Source: Actinacidiphila guanduensis
Lineage (GTDB): Bacteria > Actinomycetota > Actinomycetes > Streptomycetales > Streptomycetaceae
DNA length: 64,000 nt
Assembly: GCF_900103985.1 (NCBI RefSeq)
Contig: NZ_FNIE01000010.1
Coordinates: 62,001-126,000, forward strand
Reading direction: 5' to 3'
A model generated the notes under the pieces. It searched no databases, was not told the DNA's origin, and saw only the letters and a program-made list of their open reading frames with translations. The position numbers and the translations under genes were made by a program. Positions 8,101 to 15,972 of the stretch are shown here, piece after piece. Each line of letters begins with the position of its first letter. Position 1 is the first letter of the stretch.

Positions 8101-8748
8101 ATGCCCCACAGCCAATCCTCTGCACCACGCGGCCGGGTCCGGCTCGCACGCGGTGTGTCGTCGTGGCTCCTGCCGACGGCGGCCACCGCGGCGGTGAGCC
8201 TGCTGCGCGCCCGCCGCTCCGGCCGCTGGGCGGCCGTGGCCGTTCCCGCCACCGCCCTCACGGCCGGCATGCTGTGGTTCTTCCGCGACCCCGAGCGGGA
8301 GATCACCGACGCCCGGGTCGTCTCCCCGGCCGACGGCGTGGTGCAGAGCATCATGCCGTGGAAGGACGGCCGCACCCGTGTGGCGATCTTCATGAGCCCG
8401 CTGAACGTCCACGTGAACCGGGCCCCGCTGAGCGGCACGGTGGCCTCCGTCGAGCACATCCCCGGCGGGTACGTTCCGGCGTTCAACAAGGAGAGCGAGC
8501 ACAACGAGCGGGTGGTGTGGCACTTCGACACCGAGATCGGTGATGTCGAGGTGGTGCAGATCGCCGGGGCCGTGGCGCGGCGGATCGTGCCGTACGTGCC
8601 GCGGGGCTGCAAGGTCGAGCAGGGCGAGCGGATCGGGCTGATCCGGTTCGGCTCGCGCGTCGACATCTACCTGCCGGAGGGCGTCGAGCCCGCGGTGGAG
8701 GTCGGGCAGAAGACCACTGCTGGGGTGACGCGCCTTGACCGTGACTGA
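8101..8748 (+). CDS. psd: Phosphatidylserine decarboxylase, short (archaeal-type) form
   Basis: Converts phosphatidylserine to phosphatidylethanolamine. The 215-residue proenzyme has membrane-associated hydrophobic stretches near residues 20-60, SPADG (75-79), the histidine motif MSPLNVHVNR (His104) and the self-cleavage site RFGSR (Gly184-Ser185), where the serine becomes the pyruvoyl group. The form with FGSR rather than LGST is the short class. GAAGG lies six bases before the ATG. The gene overlaps pssA, giving a two-gene operon that makes and then decarboxylates phosphatidylserine. Confidence 0.95.
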   Translation: MPHSQSSAPRGRVRLARGVSSWLLPTAATAAVSLLRARRSGRWAAVAVPATALTAGMLWFFRDPEREITDARVVSPADGVVQSIMPWKDGRTRVAIFMSPLNVHVNRAPLSGTVASVEHIPGGYVPAFNKESEHNERVVWHFDTEIGDVEVVQIAGAVARRIVPYVPRGCKVEQGERIGLIRFGSRVDIYLPEGVEPAVEVGQKTTAGVTRLDRD

Positions 8749-9598
8749 GCACGATGCGCACGGTACGCGGGACGGCTCGTCGAACTGGGTGAGCGACCTG
8801 GCCGACGAGGTGGACGAGCTGCCGCTGTCCACGCGGCTGTCCATCGCGGACGCGCTCACCCTCGGCAACGCGATCTGCGGCTTCATGGCGGTGTACTTCA
8901 CCACCACCGGTGTGCTGGTCCCGCACCTGATGGGGACCTCGGACAGCGCGATGTCCAAGCACAGCGCGGGCAACGCGGTCACGCTCATGCTGATGGCGGC
9001 GGTCTTCGACCTCTTCGACGGGCTGGTGGCGCGCAAGCTGCGCAGCTCGGCGATGGGGGCGGAGCTGGACAACCTCTCGGACCTGATCAGCTTCGGCCTC
9101 GCGCCGGCGTACTTCGTGGTGGTCTGGGGCATCGTCTCGGACGACGCGCACGGGAAGGTGGCCGCGGCCGCGGCCGTGCTGGTGGTGCTCGCGGTGGTGC
9201 TGCGGCTGGCCCGCTTCTCCTGCACGACGCTGCGGGAAGGGGTCTTCCAGGGCATGCCGAGCCCCTTCGGGGCGATGACGGTGGTGGGTCTGGTGCTCTT
9301 GGAGCTGCCCTTCGTGCCCACGGTGCTGGCGATCGTCGGTGTGGCGTGGCTCATGGTGAGCCGGGTCGAGTACCCCAAGCCGCGCGGGCGCCTCGCCCTG
9401 GCGACCTTCTGCTGGACGCTGGTGAGCATGGGCTGCATCGCCGCCTGGACCTTCGACGTCCCCGGCGGCCACTCGCTCCTGCAGGCCGGCTGCGCCCTCC
9501 AGTGCGTCGCCGCGGCGACGATCCCCTGCTTCGCGACGACCCGCCGAGTCAACACGATCCGGGCGGCGAGGCGATCGGCCCGGGCGCAGGTGCGCTGA
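8735..9598 (+). CDS. pssA: CDP-diacylglycerol-serine O-phosphatidyltransferase
   Basis: Integral membrane enzyme making phosphatidylserine from CDP-diacylglycerol and serine. The CDP-alcohol phosphatidyltransferase motif is intact (DG, AR, then G and two spaced Asp in DGLVARKLRSSAMGAELD and NLSD), with about six hydrophobic helices after it. I chose the TTG at 8735 because GGGGTGA lies six bases upstream; GTG 8741 is the alternative. It overlaps the psd stop by 14 bases (8 with the alternative), so translation is coupled. The 287 residues match the actinobacterial enzyme, which has a polar N-terminal extension of about 40 residues. Confidence 0.93.
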   Translation: MTVTEHDAHGTRDGSSNWVSDLADEVDELPLSTRLSIADALTLGNAICGFMAVYFTTTGVLVPHLMGTSDSAMSKHSAGNAVTLMLMAAVFDLFDGLVARKLRSSAMGAELDNLSDLISFGLAPAYFVVVWGIVSDDAHGKVAAAAAVLVVLAVVLRLARFSCTTLREGVFQGMPSPFGAMTVVGLVLLELPFVPTVLAIVGVAWLMVSRVEYPKPRGRLALATFCWTLVSMGCIAAWTFDVPGGHSLLQAGCALQCVAAATIPCFATTRRVNTIRAARRSARAQVR

Positions 9599-9729
9599 CG
9601 CTTGTCGGGGGTCCCCACCGACGGGGTTCCACCCCGTGTCCCGGGACCTTCCCCCGTCCTCCCCGTCCCTTACGGCTACCCGTCTGCCCCACCCTCACCA
9701 TCCCCGGCCGCAGGCCGGTGGCCTGCTGA

Positions 9730-9780
9730 GCGCGCAGTTCCTCCCCCAGGGCTTCGCCTGGGGCACCCCCAGCGCCCCTG
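9730..9780 (-). repeat. Dispersed 51-base intergenic repeat, copy 1
   Basis: Read on the minus strand this matches the segment at 36561-36611 at about 47 of 51 positions (shared ends CAGGGGCGCTGGGG and GGAACTGCGCGC). The inside can fold as a hairpin. The AGGGGCGC...GGAACTGCGCG ends resemble an intergenic repeat I remember as abundant in Streptomyces genomes. Confidence 0.85.
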
Positions 9781-9878
9781 AAAAGCCTCGCCCTTCGCGC
9801 GAACGGCGAGGCCGTACCCAGGGGCGGGGGGACTGCTCCCCCCGGAGGGGGCACCCCCCGCAGCCCGATGCGGGCTGC
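9765..9878. terminator. Hairpin cluster between convergent pssA and glycerate kinase genes
   Basis: The 320-base stretch between these convergent genes holds no gene but several inverted repeats: GCCTCGCC/GGCGAGGC (9784-9811), flanking arms CCCCAGCGCCCCTG and CCCAGGGGCGGGGG that could extend it into one long cruciform, and GCAGCCC-GATGC-GGGCTGC (9860-9878). This is suitable for terminating transcription from both sides. Confidence 0.6.
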
Positions 9879-9919
9879 GGGCGGCAGCAGCGGGGAGCCC
9901 TGTGGCGAGAAGCCGACCC

Positions 9920-11041
9920 TCAGCTCAAGAAGTCCGCGGCCAGGGATGTGGTGAGGGTGCGCAGGAGGGGCGCGGCCAGGGCGATGCTCCGGGTGGGGTC
10001 GGGTTCCAGGGCGGACAGGGAGTAGGCCCGGGTGATGCCCGCCGCAGCGAGCTGTTCCGGGGTGAGGTCGAGGCGGCCGCACACCGCGACCACGGGGACC
10101 CCCGCGGCGCGGGCGGCGGCGGCGACCCCGGCGGGAGCCTTGCCGTGCAGGGTCTGCGCGTCCAGGGAGCCCTCCCCGGTGATGACCAGGTCCGCACGGG
10201 CGAGCGCGGCCTCGAAGCCCAGGACGTCGAGCATGACCTCGATCCCCGGCCGGAACCGCGCGTTCAGGCCCACGAGCGCCCCATAGCCGATGCCGCCGGC
10301 CGCTCCCGCCCCGCGCGTGCGGGCCGGCCGCGGCCCCAGCACCTTCGCGTAGTGCGCGAGCGCCGCGTCCAGCAGCCGCACGTCCTCCTCCGTGGCACCC
10401 TTCTGCGGCCCGTACACCGCCGCCGCGCCCGTCGGCCCGCACAGCGGGTTGTCGACGTCGCTGGCGAGCACCACCTCCACGTCGGCCAGCCGCGGGTCGA
10501 GCCCCGAGAGGTCCGCGCTGACCAGGGTGGCGAGCGCGGCCCCGCCGGGCGGCACCGGCACCCGGTCGGAGTCGAGCAGCCGCGCCCCGAGGGCGCTGAG
10601 CATGCCCGCGCCGCCGTCGGTGGTGGCGCTGCCGCCGACGCCGAGCACGATCGTGGTGGCGCCGTCGTCGAGCGCGGCCCGCAGCAGCTCGCCGGTGCCG
10701 TACGTGGTCGCGGTCAGCGGCGCGAAGATGCCCGGCGGCAGGTGCCGCAGCCCGGACGCCTCGGCCATCTCCACCACCGCGGTCCCGTCACGCAGCGCGT
10801 ACGCCGCCTCGACCGGCTCGCCGATCGGCCCGGCCACCCGGGCGGTGCGGCGCTCGAAACCGGCGGCCACGGCCGCGTCCACCGTGCCGTCGCCGCCGTC
10901 GGCGACCGGCAGCGACTCCACGGCCACCCGGGGCGCGACCGCGTGCAGGCCCGCCGTGACGTGCGCGGCGACCTCCACCGCTGTCAGCGAGCCCTTGAAC
11001 TTGTCCGCGGCCACCAGGACCCGCCGAACACCATCGGACAC
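9920..11041 (-). CDS. Glycerate kinase (GlxK/GarK type)
   Basis: Phosphorylates D-glycerate, feeding glyoxylate-derived glycerate into glycolysis. 373 residues, with the family start motif VAADKFKGSLTAVEVA, the loop VADGGDGTVDAAVA and the conserved GLGGSATTDGG-like segment (here VLGVGGSATTDGGAGML). The GTG start is preceded by GGAG in the sequence GATGGAGATCTCAC. It is monocistronic, convergent with pssA and divergent from a Nudix gene. Glycerate can arise from glyoxylate, so it may connect with the C2 metabolism at both ends of the window, but this is inference. Confidence 0.93.
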   Translation of the reverse strand: MSDGVRRVLVAADKFKGSLTAVEVAAHVTAGLHAVAPRVAVESLPVADGGDGTVDAAVAAGFERRTARVAGPIGEPVEAAYALRDGTAVVEMAEASGLRHLPPGIFAPLTATTYGTGELLRAALDDGATTIVLGVGGSATTDGGAGMLSALGARLLDSDRVPVPPGGAALATLVSADLSGLDPRLADVEVVLASDVDNPLCGPTGAAAVYGPQKGATEEDVRLLDAALAHYAKVLGPRPARTRGAGAAGGIGYGALVGLNARFRPGIEVMLDVLGFEAALARADLVITGEGSLDAQTLHGKAPAGVAAAARAAGVPVVAVCGRLDLTPEQLAAAGITRAYSLSALEPDPTRSIALAAPLLRTLTTSLAADFLS

Positions 11042-11181
11042 GTGAGATCTCCATCCCGACCAGACGTCGCGCCGTTTCGGACCTTATCCCGCCACCGCCC
11101 CGGCCGCCCACGGCACGCACACAGGGTGAGCGGTCGGCGACCGGCCCGCACGGGTCCACCCGGCACCGTAGGTTGGGCGGC

Positions 11182-11697
11182 ATGACCTCCGACTACGCCT
11201 CCTACATCGCCTCCCTGCCCAAGATCCTCGCCAGCGCGAGCACCCTGTTCCGGTCGGCGGACGGCCGCCTGCTGCTGGTGGAGCCCAACTACCGCGACGA
11301 CGGCACCTGGACACTGCCCGGCGGCACCATCGAGTCCGACGCCGACGAGACCCCGCGCGAGGGCGCCCGCCGTGAGACCGCGGAGGAGATCGGTCTCGAC
11401 CTGGCCCCGGGCGCCCTGCTCGCGGTGGACTGGGTGCGCGGCGGCGGGCGGCGGCCCCCGCTGGTCACCCACCTCTACGACGGCGGGGTGCTGGACGACG
11501 GGCAACTGGCCGCGATCCGGCTGCAGGAGGAGGAGCTGGACTCCTGGAAGCTGGTCCGCGTCGAGGAGTTGGAGCGCTATCTCCACCCCGACACGGCAAG
11601 CCGCATCCGCCACGGCCTGGCCGCGCTGGAGGCGGGCACCGGACCGGTGGAGCTGGTCGACGGCAACCCGGCGGAGCAGGCCGCACCCACCTCGTAG
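11182..11697 (+). CDS. Nudix hydrolase
   Basis: 171 residues. The Nudix box is recognisable as GGTIESDADE followed by TPREGARRETAEEIGL, with two extra residues between the glycine and first glutamate compared with the consensus spacing. The catalytic REtaEEiG core is intact, so hydrolysis of a nucleoside diphosphate-linked substrate is likely; the substrate cannot be read from the sequence. The ATG at 11182 is chosen over an upstream TTG because the family begins close to it, though the ribosome-binding sequence is poor. Divergent from glycerate kinase, with only ~140 bases between the starts. Confidence 0.88.
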   Translation: MTSDYASYIASLPKILASASTLFRSADGRLLLVEPNYRDDGTWTLPGGTIESDADETPREGARRETAEEIGLDLAPGALLAVDWVRGGGRRPPLVTHLYDGGVLDDGQLAAIRLQEEELDSWKLVRVEELERYLHPDTASRIRHGLAALEAGTGPVELVDGNPAEQAAPTS

Positions 11698-11791
11698 GGC
11701 GCACCAGCCGCAGCCGTCGCCGCCACGGCCGCCCGAAGCGGACGCAACCCCTCCGACCAGAGGTTTCGTACCCGAAGTTCACTCTTTCCGG

Positions 11792-11831
11792 GGGACACCG
11801 GTGCACCGCAGACCCTATGATTCGGTCTGCG
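11792..11831 (+). promoter_or_regulatory. Promoter with operator-like palindrome over the -10 box
   Basis: GGGACA (11792-11797) and TATGAT (11816-11821), 18 bases apart, form a good sigma-70 promoter. An inverted repeat CGCAGACC (11807-11814) and GGTCTGCG (11824-11831) brackets the -10 exactly, as expected for a repressor site. The nearest gene downstream is the small protein at 12049. Confidence 0.5.
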
Positions 11832-12048
11832 CACCGGGGGGCGGTCGGCCGCAACAGCGGCCGGCAACTTGGCGATTGCGCACCCAGGCCATCTCAATCC
11901 CGTGCTTCGGCATGCCTGCGTCGCGGTCCGCCGCCGGCGCGGTGCCGCTCGCGAGGGTCCCGGATCGGCGCGTTTCCCCGGCTCTCCCACACGACGAGCG
12001 ACACCCGCCCAGGCGGCGTCCGGACAACAAGACAAGGCGGAAAGAGCA
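11832..12048 (+). other. Structured leader of the 12049 gene
   Basis: About 217 bases without a gene. It contains a perfect 7-base-pair hairpin CGGCCGC-AACA-GCGGCCG (11846-11863) without a T-run. If transcription starts just after the -10 at 11816 this is a long 5' leader that could carry control of its own. Confidence 0.35.
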
Positions 12049-12378
12049 ATGGCAGAGCGGCAGTTCCTCGGGCAGGGCAGCAACACCTCCTGGGAGAAGT
12101 TCTGGTACGTCCTCGGCTGCATCTACTTCGGTGCCGCGTACTTCCAGAAGGTCCCGGTCAAGAAGGCGCTCAGCGAGTACGGCCTGGTGGAGATGACCGG
12201 CGCCGAGAAGTTCTGGTACGTCGTGCAGTGCATCCTCTTCGGCGCCGGCTACTTCGCCAAGGTGCCGGTCAAGCGCGCGCTGTCCGAAGTCCGTGACCCC
12301 AACGGCGTGTTCGGCGGCCAGCCGCCCGCCGGGTACCAGGCCCCGGGCTACCAGGCGCCCGGCTACCCGACCGCCTGA
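12049..12378 (+). CDS. Small internally duplicated protein of unknown function
   Basis: 109 residues, not recognised. Two copies of a ~33-residue unit occur in tandem, sharing the pattern EKFWYV..CI.FGA.YF.KVPVK.ALSE (first about residues 13-45, second 52-83). Each unit is one short amphipathic or membrane-seeking helix with aromatic residues, followed by a basic segment, so it may sit at the membrane as a hairpin. The C-terminus is a PGYQAPGYQAPGYP repeat. The ATG has GGAAAGAG nearby. It stands alone, convergent with the FAD oxidoreductase. I cannot assign a function. Confidence 0.75.
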   Translation: MAERQFLGQGSNTSWEKFWYVLGCIYFGAAYFQKVPVKKALSEYGLVEMTGAEKFWYVVQCILFGAGYFAKVPVKRALSEVRDPNGVFGGQPPAGYQAPGYQAPGYPTA

Positions 12379-12394
12379 GCAGCGCGACTCCCGC

Positions 12395-12429
12395 GGGCCG
12401 CGCCCGGGTTCACGCCCGGGTCGCGGCCC
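12395..12429. terminator. Bidirectional hairpin terminator
   Basis: Arms GGGCCGCGCCCGGG and CCCGGGTCGCGGCCC, with one bulged base, between convergent genes ending at 12378 and 12434. No long T-run, as usual in streptomycetes. Confidence 0.65.
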
Positions 12430-12433
12430 GTCC

Positions 12434-13855
12434 TCACGCCCGCGCCAGGTGCCGCAGCACCGCCGTGGCCGCGTTGTGGCCGCTCATGCCGTGCACGCCG
12501 GGCCCGGGCGGGGTGGCCGAGGAGCACAGGAACACCCCGGGCCGGCGGGTGGCGTAGGGCACGGCGGCGAGTTTCGGCCGCAGCACCGTCTGCAGGCCGG
12601 AGAAGGCACCGCAGGCGATGTCGCCCTCCACGTAGTTGGCGTTGCGGGCGGCGAGCCCGGCGGGGCCGGTGACGCAGCGGGCCAGCACCAGGTCGCGGAA
12701 GCCGGGGGCGAAGCGCTCGATCTGCCGCTCGACGGCGTCGGTGGCGTCGCCGTGCCAGCCGCGCGGCACATGCCCGTAGGCCCAGAACACGTGCTTGCCC
12801 TCGGGTGCCCGCGAGGGGTCGACGACGCCGGGCTGCGCGGTGATCAGGAAGGGCGTCTGCGGCATCCGGCCGGTCACCGCCCGGTGCAGCGCTTCGCCGA
12901 TCTCGGTGTAGGTGGGGCCGATGTGCACGGTGCCGGCCCGGCGGGCGGTCTCGTTCGTCCAGGGGACGGGCCCGTCGAGGGCGTAGTCGATCTTGAAGAC
13001 CGAGGGGCCGTAGCGGTAGCCGCGGTAGGCGTCGCCGAGGGCGGCGATCCGGGCCAGCGCGGTGGGCGAGGTGTCGAAGACGTAGGCGCGGGCGGGCGGC
13101 AGCTCGTCCAGCTTGCGGACGGTGACGCCGGTGGTGATGGTGCCGCCGAGTTCGGCCAGGTGTGCGGCCAGGGCGTCGGAGATGGCCTGGGAGCCGCCGC
13201 GGGCCACCGGCCAGCCCCGCTCGTGGGCGGCGATGGCGAACAGCAGCGCCATCGCGCCGGTGAAGGGCTGGGTGAGCGTGGTGATGGCGTGCCCGGCCAG
13301 GCCCGCGAGCAGCGCCCGGCCCTTGGGGTCGTGGAACCGCCGGGCCAGCACCGCGGCGGGCGGAGTGCCGGTCAGGCCGAGCCGGACGAAGCGGTAGGGG
13401 TCCTTGGGCAGTCCGGCCCACGGCGGCCGGAAGAAGTCGGCCGCCAGCGTCTCCCAGTGCCCGGCGTACGGCGAGAGCAGCCTGCGGTAGACGGGCGCGT
13501 CGCGGGGGCCGAGCGAGGCCGCGGTCTGCCCGATGGTGCGGCCGAGGACGGCCGCGTCGCCGCCGGGGAAGGGGTGCGCCATCGGCACCTCGGGCTGCAG
13601 CCACCGCAGGCCGTGCTCGGCCAGCGGCAGCGCGTCGAAGGCGGGCGACCCGATACCGAAGGGGTGGACGGCCGAGCACGGGTCGTGCCGGAAGCCCGGC
13701 AGGGTCAGCTCCTCGGTGCGGGCGCCGCCGCCGACGGTGTCGGCGGCCTCGTAGACCTGCACGGACAGGCCCGCGCGGGCGAGTTCGACAGCGGCGGTCA
13801 GGCCGTTGGGGCCCGCGCCGACCACCACGGCGTCCACCACCACGGCCCGGCTCAC
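12434..13855 (-). CDS. Phytoene-desaturase-like FAD oxidoreductase
   Basis: 473 residues of the carotenoid desaturase/isomerase-like flavoprotein family. The N-terminal dinucleotide loop is AVVVGAGPNGLTAAVELARAG followed by EAADTVGGGARTEEL, and the C-terminus ends with the FAD-contact segment SSATPPGPGVHGMSGHNAA. No carotenoid genes are nearby, so the substrate is open. The GTG start overlaps the stop of the upstream phosphatase gene by 4 bases (GTGA), so the two are translated together. Streptomycetes carry several such NAD(P)/FAD oxidoreductases of unknown substrate. Confidence 0.88.
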   Translation of the reverse strand: MSRAVVVDAVVVGAGPNGLTAAVELARAGLSVQVYEAADTVGGGARTEELTLPGFRHDPCSAVHPFGIGSPAFDALPLAEHGLRWLQPEVPMAHPFPGGDAAVLGRTIGQTAASLGPRDAPVYRRLLSPYAGHWETLAADFFRPPWAGLPKDPYRFVRLGLTGTPPAAVLARRFHDPKGRALLAGLAGHAITTLTQPFTGAMALLFAIAAHERGWPVARGGSQAISDALAAHLAELGGTITTGVTVRKLDELPPARAYVFDTSPTALARIAALGDAYRGYRYGPSVFKIDYALDGPVPWTNETARRAGTVHIGPTYTEIGEALHRAVTGRMPQTPFLITAQPGVVDPSRAPEGKHVFWAYGHVPRGWHGDATDAVERQIERFAPGFRDLVLARCVTGPAGLAARNANYVEGDIACGAFSGLQTVLRPKLAAVPYATRRPGVFLCSSATPPGPGVHGMSGHNAATAVLRHLARA

Positions 13856-14736
13856 CGCCGCTCCTCCCCCGCCTCCGCGTCGCCGCGCAGGATCGCCACG
13901 ACCCGGGCCGCGGTGTCGGCGTCCCTGGCCACGGTGAACGGCAGGGCGTTGCCGCCGGGGATGCTGAAGGGCTTGCCGGCCGCGGTCAGGCTGGTGCCGC
14001 CGGCCTCGGCGACCATCAGCAAACCGGCCGAGTGGTCCCAGGGCGCCTCCCAGAAGAACGCGACGCCGTCGGCCAGGCCGCGCGCCACCTCCAGGTAGGC
14101 CAGGCCGGCGCTGGTGACGCAGGGCACGGTCTCCACGCCGGCGGCGCTCAGCCGGGCGATGGCGGCGCGCTCGTCCGCGAACCGGAAGACGGGGTTGGAG
14201 ATCCACAGCCGCAGGCCCTCGCGGGGGGCGGTGCGCAGCACCTGGCCGTCCATGCGGGCGCCGTGGCCGCGGCGGGCGGTGGCGAAGTGGCCGAGCTGCG
14301 GGGCGTAGGTCCACGACAGCAGCGGCTGCCCGCCCTGCACGAGGGTGACCAGGGTGGAGAAGCCGGTGTCGCCCCGGACGAAGGCCGAGGTGCCGTCCAC
14401 CGGGTCGATCACCCACACCGGGTCGGGGCCGCGCAGCAGGCCGAGCAGGTCGGGGTCGGCGCTGATGGCCTCCTCGCCGACCACCACCGAGCCGGGCAGC
14501 AGGGCGGTCAGCCGCTCGGTCAGCCGCGCCTCGGCCTGCCGGTCGGCGGTGGTGACCAGGTCGTGCGGGCCGTGCTTCTCCTCGATGTCGGAGTCGGCGA
14601 GGCGGCGCCAGCGCGGTGTCACCTCCGCGTCGACCACGGACCGGACGATCTCCTCGACGTCGCCGAGCAGTTGCTCGCCGCGCACTCCGTCCACGGCTGC
14701 TGCCAGCCCGCCGCCCCCACCTACTGCGTTCGCCAT
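13852..14736 (-). CDS. Inositol-monophosphatase-family phosphatase
   Basis: 294 residues. All three metal-site motifs are visible: GEEAISAD (metal-binding Glu), WVIDPVDGTSAFVRG (Asp-x-x-Asp with Gly-Thr) and WEAPWDHSAGLLMVAEAGG near the C-terminus. Members remove phosphate from inositol phosphates, histidinol phosphate, fructose bisphosphate or 3'-phosphoadenosine nucleotides; the sequence alone does not choose. The ATG at 14736 is preferred over an in-frame start at 14799 because the upstream residues do not resemble the family. Translationally coupled to the FAD oxidoreductase. Confidence 0.9.
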   Translation of the reverse strand: MANAVGGGGGLAAAVDGVRGEQLLGDVEEIVRSVVDAEVTPRWRRLADSDIEEKHGPHDLVTTADRQAEARLTERLTALLPGSVVVGEEAISADPDLLGLLRGPDPVWVIDPVDGTSAFVRGDTGFSTLVTLVQGGQPLLSWTYAPQLGHFATARRGHGARMDGQVLRTAPREGLRLWISNPVFRFADERAAIARLSAAGVETVPCVTSAGLAYLEVARGLADGVAFFWEAPWDHSAGLLMVAEAGGTSLTAAGKPFSIPGGNALPFTVARDADTAARVVAILRGDAEAGEERR

Positions 14737-14833
14737 ACGGCCATCAAAGCAGACGCCGCCCGGGCGCGGCCGGGTGAGCCGCGTCAGCCGTCCCGGCAAC
14801 CCGCCGGTTCCTCTCGACGGCAGCCGTGGATCC

Positions 14834-14876
14834 GCCCGGCGCCGGCCGGAGGTCGGTTCGGGGGCCGGCCCCGGGC
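14834..14876 (-). terminator. GC-rich hairpin after the LLM oxidoreductase gene
   Basis: Arms of 14 bases (GCCCGGCGCCGGCC and GGCCGGCCCCGGGC, 13 of 14 paired) with a 15-base loop, just downstream of the LLM stop on the minus strand. It may end the pyrimidine operon before the phosphatase gene. Confidence 0.45.
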
Positions 14877-14892
14877 GGGCGGGAAGCCCGGC

Positions 14893-15909
14893 TCAGGACC
14901 GGCTCAGCGCCGGGACGACGTGCTCGCCGTAGGCGTCGACGACCTCCTCCTTGGCGTCGTGCATGGCGTAGACGGCGAACTGGTCGACGCCCACGGCCCG
15001 CAGGGCGGCGAGCTTGTCGAGATGGGCCTCGACGGGGCCGAGGACGCAGAAGCGGTCGACGATGTCGTCGGGCACGAAGGCGGTGTCCGGGTTGCCGGTG
15101 CGGCCGTGGTGGGCGTAGTCGTAGCCCTGCCGCCTGGCGATGTAGGCGGTCAGCTCCTCGGGGACCAGGGCGGAGTGCTCGCCGTAGCGGGCGACGAGGT
15201 CGGCGACGTGGTTGCCGACCATGCCGCCGAACCAGCGGCACTGCTCGCGGGCGTGCGCGAGCCCTTCGGCGCTGCCGTCGGTGACGTACGCGGGCGCCGC
15301 CACGCAGACGGTGACGGCGGCCGGGTCGCGCCCTGCCCGCTCGGCCGCGGCGCGCACGGCCTTGACCATCTGCTCGGTGAGGTAGACGTCGGCGAGTTGC
15401 AGGATGAAGCCGTCGGCCTTCTCGCCGGCCAGCGCCAGCGCCTTGGGCCCGTAGGCGGCCATCCACACCGGCAGCCGGCCGTCCTCGACCCAGGGCAGCC
15501 GCAGCGCGGTGCCGTCGACCACCGCCTCGCGGCCCTCGGCGAGGTCGCGGATGGCGGTGATCGCCTCGCCGAGCCGGGCCAGCGAGTTCGGCCTGCGCCC
15601 GGCCACCCGCATCGCCGAGTCGCCCCGGCCGATGCCGCACACCGTCCTGTTGCCGTACATCGAGTTGAGGGTGGCGAAGGTGGAGGCGGTCACCTCCCAG
15701 GTGCGGGTGCCGGGGTTGGTGACCATGGGGCCCACCGTGAGGTGCTCGGTGTGCTCCAGGATGCGGCTGTGGATGACGTAGGGCTCCTGCCACAGCACGG
15801 CGGAGTCGAACGTCCACCCGTGGCTGAAGCCGTTGCGCTCGGCCCGGCGCATCAGCTCCACGACGGCCGAGGCGGGCGGGTCGGTCTGCAGGACGAGGCC
15901 CAGGTCCAT
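14893..15909 (-). CDS. LLM-class F420-type oxidoreductase of the pyrimidine operon
   Basis: 338 residues, luciferase-like alpha/beta barrel. Visible landmarks are WTFDSAVLWQEPY, VGPMVTNPGTRTWEVTAS and GIGRGDSAMRVAGRRP, which match the F420-dependent family I remember as CPS_4043-like (TIGR03842) and often found beside dihydropyrimidinase. It lies 63 bases after the dihydropyrimidinase stop on the same strand. No flavin dihydropyrimidine dehydrogenase gene accompanies the operon, so this enzyme might do the ring reduction with F420H2; that is inference. The ATG is preceded by AAGGAGC at good spacing, which decides against an upstream in-frame start. Confidence 0.87.
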   Translation of the reverse strand: MDLGLVLQTDPPASAVVELMRRAERNGFSHGWTFDSAVLWQEPYVIHSRILEHTEHLTVGPMVTNPGTRTWEVTASTFATLNSMYGNRTVCGIGRGDSAMRVAGRRPNSLARLGEAITAIRDLAEGREAVVDGTALRLPWVEDGRLPVWMAAYGPKALALAGEKADGFILQLADVYLTEQMVKAVRAAAERAGRDPAAVTVCVAAPAYVTDGSAEGLAHAREQCRWFGGMVGNHVADLVARYGEHSALVPEELTAYIARRQGYDYAHHGRTGNPDTAFVPDDIVDRFCVLGPVEAHLDKLAALRAVGVDQFAVYAMHDAKEEVVDAYGEHVVPALSRS

Positions 15910-15972
15910 GACTGCTCCTTCCGCGGCGGGCGCCGCCTTCACGGGCCCGGGGTTCACGCGCTCACAGGTCGC

